DNA from: Alphaproteobacteria bacterium
Lineage (GTDB): Bacteria > Myxococcota_A > UBA796 > GCA-2862545
Direction of reading: 5' to 3'
Length of the DNA: 64,000 nucleotides
Assembly: GCA_020632875.1 (NCBI GenBank)
Contig: JACKET010000003.1
Span: 124,001-188,000 of the forward strand
A program made the translations under genes and the position numbers. Each line of letters starts with the position of its first letter. Positions within the stretch are counted from its first letter, which is position 1. Shown here in pieces: positions 55,772 through 64,000 of this stretch. The notes under the pieces are model-generated. The model worked only from the letters and a program-made list of their open reading frames with translations. It was not told the DNA's origin and made no database searches.

Positions 55772-57127
55772 ATGGGTGGCGGACGACTGATCGATCGGGT
55801 TCGGGGAGCACAGGGGCGGTTCAAGGGCGGCCCCGGTGGCGGTGGTGCCGGCGGCGTCGCCGACTTCGAGATGGTGAAGAAGGAGCTCCACAACGAGCTC
55901 ATCGAGTCCCTCGACTTCGAGCAGGTCGGCAACACGCCCCGTGAAGAGCTCGCGGCTCGCCTGCGCAGCACGCTCACCGAGCGGGTCGACGCGCGGCAGC
56001 TGCCCCTCAACCGGATGGAGCGCGAGCGTCTCGTCGACGAGATCCTCGACAACATCCTCGGCCTCGGCCCGCTCGAGCCCCTGCTCCGCGACCCCGAGGT
56101 CTCCGACATCATGATCAACGGGCCGAAGGTCGTGTTCGTCGAGCGGAAGGGGCGTCTGGTCAAGACCAACGTCCAGTTCAACGACGACAAGCACCTGCTC
56201 CAGATCATCGAACGCATCGTCGCGGCCGTCGGTCGTCGCGTCGACGAGCAGAACCCGATGGTCGACGCCCGTATGGCCGACGGGTCGCGCTTCAACGCGA
56301 TCATCCCGCCGCTGGCGCTCGATGGCGCCGCGGTCTCCATCCGGCGGTTCGGCACCATCCCGATCACCGCGGAAGACCTCGTGGCGCTGGGCTCGTGCCC
56401 CCGCCCCATCATGGAGGTCCTCCGGGGCGCGGTGAAGTCCGCGCTCAACACGATCATCTCGGGTGGTACGGGCTCCGGCAAGACCACGCTGCTGAACGTG
56501 CTCTCGTCGTTCATCCCGGATGGCGAGCGGATCATCACCATCGAAGACTCCGCCGAGCTCCAGCTCCAGCAGAGCCACGTCGTGCGCCTCGAGACCCGCC
56601 CTGCCAACCTCGAAGGCAAGGGCGAGATCACGCAGCGCGAGCTCGTGAAGAACTGCCTCCGGATGCGCCCCGACCGCATCATCCTCGGCGAGATCCGCGG
56701 CGGTGAGGCCATCGACATGCTCACCGCCATGAACACCGGCCACGACGGCTCGCTGGCCACCGTGCACGCGAACAACTCGCGCGACGCGCTCGCCCGCTTC
56801 GAGACGATGGTCGGCATCGGCATGCCGAACATGGGCGACAAGGCGATCCGCGAGACCATCGCCCGCGCGCTCGACTGCATCGTGCAGCAGGAACGCCTGA
56901 CCGACGGCTCGCGCCGCATCATGTCGCTCACCGAGGTGACCGGCATGGAAGGCCCCGTCATCACGACGCAGGACATCTTCGTCTTCGAGCAGCGGACCAT
57001 CGACGAGTACGGCAAGGTGCGCGGCCGCTTCCGCGCCACCGGCATCCGTCCGCGGTTCGCCACCCGACTCGCCTCGAACGGCATCCGACTCTCCGCAGAG
57101 CTGTTCCGGTTCGAGATGGAGGTCTGA
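55772..57127 (+). CDS. cpaF: Tad secretion ATPase CpaF/TadA
   Basis: 451 aa. Hexameric ATPase that powers pilus assembly. Walker A SGGTGSGKTTLLNVL, Asp box ITIEDSAELQ, Walker B RIILGEIRGGEAIDML and His box TGHDGSLATVHAN are intact. The first ~40 residues are Gly-rich and variable. Starts at ATG 55772 after GGAG; followed after one base by tadB. Confidence 0.97.
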   Translation: MGGGRLIDRVRGAQGRFKGGPGGGGAGGVADFEMVKKELHNELIESLDFEQVGNTPREELAARLRSTLTERVDARQLPLNRMERERLVDEILDNILGLGPLEPLLRDPEVSDIMINGPKVVFVERKGRLVKTNVQFNDDKHLLQIIERIVAAVGRRVDEQNPMVDARMADGSRFNAIIPPLALDGAAVSIRRFGTIPITAEDLVALGSCPRPIMEVLRGAVKSALNTIISGGTGSGKTTLLNVLSSFIPDGERIITIEDSAELQLQQSHVVRLETRPANLEGKGEITQRELVKNCLRMRPDRIILGEIRGGEAIDMLTAMNTGHDGSLATVHANNSRDALARFETMVGIGMPNMGDKAIRETIARALDCIVQQERLTDGSRRIMSLTEVTGMEGPVITTQDIFVFEQRTIDEYGKVRGRFRATGIRPRFATRLASNGIRLSAELFRFEMEV

Positions 57128-57128
57128 C

Positions 57129-58085
57129 GTGCCGAATTGGGTCTTCGTCATTCTCCTGGCCGTGGTCTTCACGGCGGTCCTCGCCATCGGGCAGGGTCTC
57201 TACTGGGCCTACGTGTCGCGCGTCGAGCAGCGGCAGGAAGAGCTCAAGCGGCGCCTCGGCCAGACCGGCGAAGAGGCCATCGAGATGGAGAGCCTGTTCC
57301 GCGAGGAGGAGGGCGACGTCGCCGCTTCGGCCCTCGGTGGATTCGGCTCCCACATCCGCGCCCTGATCACCCAGGCCGAGGCCGGGTACACCGTCGGTCA
57401 CTTCGCCGCGCGCGTCATCATCGCGTTCGGCATCGGGATGGTGGGCGGCGGCATCGTGCTGCAGTCGCTCATCGGCCTGATCTTCGGCTTCCCCGCCGCC
57501 CTGCTGCCCTACCTGCTGCTCCGCTGGCAGGCCAGCGCGCGCACGGCGCGGCTCGTCGAGCAGCTCCCCGACTCCCTCGAGCTCATGGCCCGCTCCCTCC
57601 AGGCCGGTATGGGTCTCTCCGACGCGTTCAAGCTGGTCGCCGAAGAGATGCCGATGCCGATCGCCGGCGAGTTCGGCCGGGTGTTCGAAGAGGTGCGGTT
57701 CGGCCGCGACTACCGCGAGGCGTTCGAGAAGATGATCAGCCGGAACCCCGGCGTCTTCGACCTCCGCCTGTTCGTCTCGTCCGTGCTGCTCCAGCGCGAG
57801 ACCGGCGGTAACCTCATCGAGATCCTGAACAACATCGCGAATACCATCCGCGGCCGCTTCGTGTTCGAAGCGAAGGTCCGCGCGATGACCTCCGAGGCGA
57901 AGTTCACCGCCATCCTCCTCGGCTGTCTCCCGCTGTTCGTCATCATGGCCCTGTCGTTCATGAACCCCGACTACCTGACCCCGCTGCTCGACGACATCAT
58001 CGGCAACATGATCGTCGCCGCCGCGCTGTGCATGTACGGGTTCGGCACGTGGCTCATGTACGAACTCTCGAACGTGGAGGTCTGA
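57129..58085 (+). CDS. tadB: Tad inner-membrane platform protein TadB
   Basis: 318 aa from the GTG at 57129. Type II secretion F-domain (residues ~150-280: LPDSLELMARSLQAGMGL, FEEVRFGRDYREAFEKMI, LLQRETGGNLIEILNNIA) between hydrophobic helices at both ends. Pairs with TadC to form the platform on which CpaF acts. Confidence 0.95.
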   Translation: MPNWVFVILLAVVFTAVLAIGQGLYWAYVSRVEQRQEELKRRLGQTGEEAIEMESLFREEEGDVAASALGGFGSHIRALITQAEAGYTVGHFAARVIIAFGIGMVGGGIVLQSLIGLIFGFPAALLPYLLLRWQASARTARLVEQLPDSLELMARSLQAGMGLSDAFKLVAEEMPMPIAGEFGRVFEEVRFGRDYREAFEKMISRNPGVFDLRLFVSSVLLQRETGGNLIEILNNIANTIRGRFVFEAKVRAMTSEAKFTAILLGCLPLFVIMALSFMNPDYLTPLLDDIIGNMIVAAALCMYGFGTWLMYELSNVEV

Positions 58086-58086
58086 C

Positions 58087-59004
58087 ATGACCATGAACGC
58101 AGTGGTCGTCGGCCTGGCCGTCTTCGTGATGGTCATCTGCCTCGTGGCCGTCTACGGCGTGTACCTCCTCCTCAACCCGACCCGTACGGCCTCCGACCGT
58201 CTTCGCGACCTCCAGGGCGATACCGTCGAAGACCCCGTCATGGCCGACATCATCGTCCGTCAGGACGACGACGAGAACCTGCTGAACCGCCTCGGCGGCA
58301 ACGCCGAAGACCGCAACATCATGCGGCGAAAGCTGGTTCAGGCCGGGTACAAGAACAAGCACGCGCTCGAGATCCTGAACTTCACCCGCATCGCGCTGGC
58401 CATCGGCCTGCCGATCATCCTGATCCCCGTCACGTCGACCCTGTCGCCGATGTACGCGCTCGGCATGTCCGGTGCGGCCGTGCTCTTCGGCTACATGGGC
58501 CCGTACATGATGATCGAGAACGCGGTGAACAAGCGCAAGGACGAGATCCTGAAGTCCTTCCCCGACGCGCTCGACCTCCTCGTGTCGTCGGTCGAAGCCG
58601 GTCTCGGCCTCGATGCCGCGTTCCGCCGGGTGGCTGCCGAGATGGAGCAGGCCGCGCCGACGCTCGCGAAGGAATTCCAGCTCGTGAACAACGAGATCAG
58701 CGCGGGCGTGCCGCGTGTCGAGGCCCTGCGCCACCTCGAGAAGCGCACCGGTCTCGACGAGATCCGCAGCCTCGTGAACATGCTCGCCCAGGCCGAGCGG
58801 TTCGGTACGTCGGTCGCGAAGTCGCTCCGGGTGCACGCCAACGTGACGCGCCAGAAGCGGATGGCGAAGGCCGAGGAAGAGGCCGCGAAGGTCTCGCCGA
58901 AGCTCACGGTCGTCATGATCCTCTTCCTGCTGCCCGTTCTCATGATGGTGCTGATGGGGCCGGCGCTCATCCGGGTGTACCGCCTCTGGACCGCCCGTTC
59001 ATGA
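58087..59004 (+). CDS. tadC: Tad inner-membrane platform protein TadC
   Basis: 305 aa. Same F-domain as TadB (FPDALDLLVSSVEAGLGLDA, NNEISAGVPRVEALRHLEK) with N-terminal, central and C-terminal helices. Begins one base after the tadB stop; its stop overlaps tadD (ATGA). Confidence 0.95.
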   Translation: MTMNAVVVGLAVFVMVICLVAVYGVYLLLNPTRTASDRLRDLQGDTVEDPVMADIIVRQDDDENLLNRLGGNAEDRNIMRRKLVQAGYKNKHALEILNFTRIALAIGLPIILIPVTSTLSPMYALGMSGAAVLFGYMGPYMMIENAVNKRKDEILKSFPDALDLLVSSVEAGLGLDAAFRRVAAEMEQAAPTLAKEFQLVNNEISAGVPRVEALRHLEKRTGLDEIRSLVNMLAQAERFGTSVAKSLRVHANVTRQKRMAKAEEEAAKVSPKLTVVMILFLLPVLMMVLMGPALIRVYRLWTARS

Positions 59005-59759
59005 TCCGCTCCGCGCTGGTGGGCTCTCTCGTCCTCCTCGCCGCGTGCGGCGGGAGCCATCGCCAGGTGCAGGATGCACCGCGTTGGCAGACCGAGAAGC
59101 AGTCCGTGCGCATGGAGATCGTGAAGACCCTCCTCGACTCCGGCGAGAGCGTGCGAGCGCTCGAGCTGATCCGCATGATGCGGGTCGACGGGGTCGACGA
59201 TCCTCAGCTCGACATGCTGCAGGGCGTGGCGCTGCGCCAGCAGGGCCTGTCCGACGAGGCCGAGCGGCTGCTGCTCAAGGCGCAGACGCGCGACCAGCGC
59301 AACCCGGCCGTGTACCGCGAGCTGTGCGTGCTGTACGCCGACGACGAGCGCACGGCCGAGGCCATCGATGCCTGCCACCGCGCCACCGAGCTCAATGCGG
59401 CCGACGCGAAGGCATGGAACAACTACGGGTTCCTGCTGCTCACCGCCGGCGAGGATCCGAAGGCGGCACGCGAAGCGCTGCAGAAGGCCGTCGAGATCGA
59501 CGCCACCGTCGCGCGCTACCGCAACAACCTCGCGTACGCGCAGGCGCTGAGCGGCGACCACCGCGCCGCGCTCAAGACCTTCATGACGACCGGCACCCCA
59601 GCCGATGCGCACTACAACGTGGGTACCGCGTTCGAGCGCAACGGCGACGATGCCACCGCCCTCACCTACTACAAGCGCGCCCTGAAGATGGACGCCGAAC
59701 ACCTCTACGCAGACGAGGCCGTCAAGCGCCTCGCCTCGAAGACCACCGAGGAGAACTGA
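59001..59759 (+). CDS. tadD: TPR lipoprotein TadD
   Basis: 252 aa. Signal MIRSALVGSLVLLAAC with lipobox LAAC (Cys16). The rest is TPR repeats (YRELCVLYADDERTAEAIDA, AKAWNNYGFLLLTAGEDPKA, ADAHYNVGTAFERNGDDATA). Pilotin-like partner for the secretin in Tad systems. One-base overlap with the next small lipoprotein gene. Confidence 0.88.
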   Translation: MIRSALVGSLVLLAACGGSHRQVQDAPRWQTEKQSVRMEIVKTLLDSGESVRALELIRMMRVDGVDDPQLDMLQGVALRQQGLSDEAERLLLKAQTRDQRNPAVYRELCVLYADDERTAEAIDACHRATELNAADAKAWNNYGFLLLTAGEDPKAAREALQKAVEIDATVARYRNNLAYAQALSGDHRAALKTFMTTGTPADAHYNVGTAFERNGDDATALTYYKRALKMDAEHLYADEAVKRLASKTTEEN

Positions 59760-60013
59760 TGTCGCGAGCCATTGCCCGAGTCACTGCCGTGCTGGCCCTC
59801 GCCGGTGTGGCGGGATGCACCTCGCCGCTGCATCTCACCTACGACCACGGACGCGCGTTCACCGAGGCCTTCACGGCCCAGCCGGACCTCACCCGTCCCG
59901 CCATCGCGAACTCGACGTACCAGCTCTACGGCAAAGAAGCCGCCGAGATCCGCCTCCGCGTCCAGGAAGAGACCACGGACGCCGAGACGAACCAGTCCGA
60001 GCTCCGGGAGTGA
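59759..60013 (+). CDS. Small lipoprotein at the end of the Tad operon
   Basis: 84 aa from the ATG at 59759. Signal MSRAIARVTAVLALAGVAGC with lipobox VAGC. The mature part contains FTAQPDLTRPAIANSTYQLY and a charged, predicted helical end (AAEIRLRVQEETTDAE). Small lipoproteins of this kind often close Tad operons; the role is unknown. Followed by the hairpin at 60021-60043. Confidence 0.82.
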   Translation: MSRAIARVTAVLALAGVAGCTSPLHLTYDHGRAFTEAFTAQPDLTRPAIANSTYQLYGKEAAEIRLRVQEETTDAETNQSELRE

Positions 60014-60020
60014 TTCGCGA

Positions 60021-60043
60021 GGAGGCCGGATAGTCCGGCCTCC
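60021..60043 (+). terminator. Terminator after the Tad operon
   Basis: GGAGGCCGGA (60021-60030), loop TAG, TCCGGCCTCC (60034-60043): perfect 10-bp stem, followed by a pyrimidine run. Separates the pilus genes from the downstream kinase/regulator pair. Confidence 0.7.
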
Positions 60044-60064
60044 CGACCCTTCCACGGAGGCTCC

Positions 60065-61393
60065 ATGGTGCGCCGCCCGTCCGCCCTGCTCGTGCTCGGG
60101 GTCTATGCGGGCGTGATCGCAGCGATGGCGATCCTCCCCGCCGCGCTCCCGCTGCTCTATCGGCTCGTGTGGGCGGAAGTCCGGGCGAGCCAGGCGGAGT
60201 TCTACACGAAGACCGCGCGCATCGGGCAGGCCCTCGACAAGGGCAGCCCGCTGCCCCGTTCCGTGGGCGTGCGGTACCTCAAGGCCGTCCGCACCGACGG
60301 GACCACGCTGCATCGAAGCGGTCAGCTCGAGCCCGAGGCTTTCCTCGAAGACCACGTGTGCGGCGAGCCTTCGGGCGTCATGGGTGCCGTCGTGCAGAAC
60401 GTCCCCCTCACGGCGGTCTGCTACGAGAACCCCCAGCTTCGCGTGTTCGCCCTGTGGGATGCGCCGAGCCGCAGCTACATGGGCATCGGCGCGTTCGTCG
60501 TCGCGCTCGCCACGGTCGCCGGGCTCGTCACGGCGCTCGGCGTGCTGCAGGTGCTGCGCCCGCTGTCGAAGATGAACACCGCGCTGTCGGAGGTCGGGCT
60601 CGGGCGGCGTGGCGTACGCATGGCGTACACCGGCATCCACGAGATCGACGAGCTCATCAGCCGGCTGAACCAGACCGCGACGGCCGTCGAAGAGCGCGAG
60701 TACGCGATCCTCGCGCGGGTCAGCGTCGTTCAGGAGATGGCGCGACTCGTCGCCCACGAGATCCGCAATCCACTCCAGAGCCTCGAGCTGCTCACGAGCC
60801 TCGTCGCCGAAGAGGCCGACCAGCACGAGCGCCGGCAGCTCGCCGCCAGCATCCACACCGAGATCCAGGCGCTCGACGACGTGGTCACGCGCCTGCTGCG
60901 CGAGGGCGCGACGCGCGGTGCGCTCCGCCTGCAGGCCCGCCCGTGCAACATCGCCGAGCTGCTGCAGCACATCCGCTCCGTGCGCAGCGCCGAGGCCCAG
61001 CGCAAGGGCGCCAATCTCGCGCTGTCGATGGCCTTCGAGGGCACCGTGCCCCTCGATCGCGCCCTGTTCTCGCGGTCCGTCGAGAACCTCGTGGCCAACG
61101 CCCTCCGCGCCGTGCCGTCGGGCACCGGGGTGGTGCGCATCTCCACCGCGACCGACGGCGACCACCTCGTCCTGACGGTCGACGACAACGGGCCCGGCGT
61201 CGATCCGGCCCTCGGCGACCGCGTCTTCGAGCCGAACGTCAGCGGCGAGGCCGGTACCGGGCTCGGGCTCGCGCTCACGAAGGGGGTCGTCGAAGCCCAC
61301 GGCGGCACCGTGCAGTTCTCGAGCAGCGACCTCGGGGGGGCCCGGTTCCAGGTGCGGGTGCCGCTGCATGCGATCTCCGGTCCTGCGCGGTAG
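60065..61393 (+). CDS. Sensor histidine kinase (NtrB-like class)
   Basis: 442 aa. N-terminal membrane helix (residues ~8-32), ~105-residue extracytoplasmic sensor, second helix (~140-163) and HAMP-like segment. HisKA with phospho-acceptor His231 (LVAHEIRNPLQSLELL), followed by HATPase motifs NLVANALRAV, DDNGPGVD and GTGLGLALTKGVVEAHGG. Partner regulator is encoded 9 bp downstream. Starts at ATG 60065 after GGAGG, beyond the Tad terminator, so it is probably transcribed on its own. Confidence 0.93.
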   Translation: MVRRPSALLVLGVYAGVIAAMAILPAALPLLYRLVWAEVRASQAEFYTKTARIGQALDKGSPLPRSVGVRYLKAVRTDGTTLHRSGQLEPEAFLEDHVCGEPSGVMGAVVQNVPLTAVCYENPQLRVFALWDAPSRSYMGIGAFVVALATVAGLVTALGVLQVLRPLSKMNTALSEVGLGRRGVRMAYTGIHEIDELISRLNQTATAVEEREYAILARVSVVQEMARLVAHEIRNPLQSLELLTSLVAEEADQHERRQLAASIHTEIQALDDVVTRLLREGATRGALRLQARPCNIAELLQHIRSVRSAEAQRKGANLALSMAFEGTVPLDRALFSRSVENLVANALRAVPSGTGVVRISTATDGDHLVLTVDDNGPGVDPALGDRVFEPNVSGEAGTGLGLALTKGVVEAHGGTVQFSSSDLGGARFQVRVPLHAISGPAR

Positions 61394-61402
61394 AAGGCAC
61401 GC

Positions 61403-62586
<1,184 letters not shown>

Positions 62587-62587
<1 letters not shown>

Positions 62588-63576
62588 TGCGCCTGAACCG
62601 CGGCGTATCCCTGCTCGTGCTCGCGCCCGTGGCGGCCTACGCGCATCCCGTCGGCGGGCATCCCGTGCTACACGCGCTGGAGTGGCGCCTCGACGACGGG
62701 GAGACCCGGGTTCGCTACGACGTCGAGGTCCCGGCGGCCTTCCTGTCGGGCGCCAGCCCCGAAGCCGTCCAGACCGAGCTCGGAGGGGCCCTGAAGCTCG
62801 AGATCGACGGCCAGCGCGTGCCGCTCGAGCCCCTCTCGCAGGAGGCGAAGCCCACCGACCACGGCGGGTGGTTCACGCTGACGTTCACCGCTCCCCTCCC
62901 CGCCGGCACGCACGACCTCGAGCTCTCGAACGGCAACCTCCCCGACACCACGGGCCTCCACCGCACCACGATGCTCGTCGGCCCCGCGGTGGACGTGCTG
63001 GCGAGCTCGCTGCTCGTGGAGCACGACGGCGCCGTCGTGCGCTCCGATTCGGGACGCACGCGCAACGGGGCCGCCGCGCGGGTGACCACGGCGCAGGTGC
63101 AGACCCCCACGAACGCCCTGGAGCGGGCCCACCACGCGCTCCAGGCACGCCCGGTCCGCGACCCCGGCGAGGCCCTCCTCCAACCGCTGTACCGGCAGAA
63201 CCGGACGACGCTCGCCATGGCGCTCGCCGCTCCCCTGCTCGGCCTGCTCGGTGCTCCGGCGCCCCGCCGTCCGAATCCTGCCGTGTGGGCGGGGCTCGCC
63301 GCCGTACTGATCGCGGATCTCGCCACTCCCGCGGGCCTCTCCGTGCCGCTCGCGATCGGCGCGCTCGCCGCAGCCCTGGCCGCGCTGCGGTGGCCGGACG
63401 CGCTCTGGCTCGTGGCACCCCTGCTCGCGGCGAGCCTCGACGTGCGCGGGCTCTCCATCCCCGTGATCGCGGTTCAGGCCGCGGTCGCGGGGCGGCTCGA
63501 GCGCGCACCGGTCGCCATCGCGTCGGGCGCGCTGCTGGGCTTCGCACAGATCGTGCGGGCCAGCGCACCCTGGTAG
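62587..63576 (+). CDS. Exported protein with C-terminal membrane helices, unknown function
   Basis: 329 aa from the ATG at 62587. Signal peptide ending AYA-HP (residue ~20). Residues 20-165 are an extracytoplasmic beta-domain starting HPVGGHPVLHALEWRLDDG with several His that could bind metal. Residues ~200-325 hold five or six hydrophobic helices (AMALAAPLLGLLG, AVWAGLAAVLIADLA, PLAIGALAAALAALRW). Loosely like the HupE/UreJ-type layout of metal transporters, but no diagnostic motif. Coupled to the response regulator by a one-base overlap, so possibly part of the same signalling unit. Confidence 0.7.
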
Positions 63577-63585
63577 GCCGCGCGA

Positions 63586-64000
63586 CTACCCCTGCGACAG
63601 GCGCTCGGCGAGCAGGTCGGCGACCTCGCGCAGCGCCTTCACGCGATCGGGCTCGAACCGACGGCCCTTGCCGAGGTTCATCAGCTCGAGGACCCCGTAG
63701 CAGCGGCCGCCCGCGCGGATGGGGAGCACGGCGATCTGCTCGGTCGTGTAGCCCGTGAGCGCGTCGACCTCACCGCAGTGCCGCGGGTCTTCGTGGGCCT
63801 GGTCGAGCACCACGACCCGCTCTTTCTGCATCGCGAAGCCCGCCACGCCCGTGCCGAGCGGCAGGCGCACCCCGATGAGTCGGCGGGCATGGGGCCCCAC
63901 CACGCTCACGAACCGCAGGTAGCCGCGGTCTTCGAGGATGACGGCGCCGCTCTCGGCCGGCACGTGGTCGCGCGCGAGGGTGAGCGCCAGGGAGGCCGCG
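63586..64000 (-). CDS. GAF-domain protein (partial, cut by right edge)
   Basis: The minus-strand frame is open from 64000 to the stop at 63586, at least 137 codons. It encodes most of a GAF domain (AVILEDRGYLRFVSVVG, RLPLGTGVAGFAMQ, IAVLPIRAGGRCYGVLELMN) ending in RFEPDRVKALREVADLLAE. GAF domains bind small molecules or sit in signalling proteins. The GTG at 63963 is not the true start, because GAF-like sequence (SLALTLARDH) continues upstream of it. The rest of the protein is outside the window. Confidence 0.85.
   Translation of the reverse strand, partial: AASLALTLARDHVPAESGAVILEDRGYLRFVSVVGPHARRLIGVRLPLGTGVAGFAMQKERVVVLDQAHEDPRHCGEVDALTGYTTEQIAVLPIRAGGRCYGVLELMNLGKGRRFEPDRVKALREVADLLAERLSQG

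Overview
The window is very GC-rich, gene-dense, bacterial chromosomal DNA. The gene content (serine/threonine kinases fused to ATPase and TPR regions, many lipoproteins, DTD-rich and PKD lipoproteins, a Tad pilus locus, a high-GC groESL) suggests a deltaproteobacterial lineage, most likely Myxococcota or a relative. That assignment is inference, because no rRNA or other phylogenetic marker was compared. No rRNA, tRNA, CRISPR array, insertion sequence or prophage was found. Most genes sit in tight operons with 4-base start/stop overlaps (ATGA, GTGA, TTGA).

Layout. 1-5811 (minus): an operon reading diheme-type cytochrome lipoprotein, Ser/Thr kinase-ATPase-TPR protein, sulfatase lipoprotein and a DTD-rich lipoprotein cut by the left edge. 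5902-8210 (plus): an unknown protein coupled to a primase-helicase-like protein whose Walker A lysine is arginine. 8226-11783: a histidine kinase, an OmpR-type regulator and a small exported TPR-like protein. 11785-16795: aspartate kinase, phosphatidylserine synthase, a Cys-rich lipoprotein and a membrane/spermidine-synthase-like fusion. 16865-21084: a membrane protein, a TPR protein ending in two ClpX-type zinc fingers, and two small exported proteins. 21085-21836 has no gene; it holds three copies of a ~205-bp element that can form a long hairpin with an exchangeable loop. 21837-26361: groESL, an unknown gene, rpoZ with a small downstream ORF, and an ECF sigma/anti-sigma pair. 26490-30016: a DUF4388-like acidic protein, a DUF1460 protein and a PKD lipoprotein. 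30023-33712 (minus): phosphohexomutase and two lipoproteins.

33908-45959 (minus) is one ~12-kb set of six overlapping genes: kinase-ATPase-TPR protein, WD40-like lipoprotein, lipoprotein fused to a membrane domain resembling an ECF S component, an EcfA-EcfA-EcfT triple fusion, a TonB-dependent receptor and a beta-propeller lipoprotein. It looks like a complete envelope-spanning uptake system with its own signalling protein. The substrate is unknown, and this is the best candidate for an undescribed system. 46006-51623 (plus) is a second overlapping operon: acyl-CoA synthetase (MatB-like) fused to a GNAT acetyltransferase, a coiled-coil protein, a HAD phosphatase, ferrochelatase and RNase D.

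51817-60013 is a Tad/Flp pilus locus (flp, cpaB, cpaC, cpaE, cpaF, tadB, tadC, tadD, small lipoprotein). It is followed by a histidine kinase and an NtrC-like regulator whose AAA+ domain has lost its ATP-binding and sigma-54 contact motifs. The prepilin peptidase and the TadE/F/G minor pilins are not in the window. The right edge holds an exported membrane protein and a cut GAF-domain gene on the minus strand.
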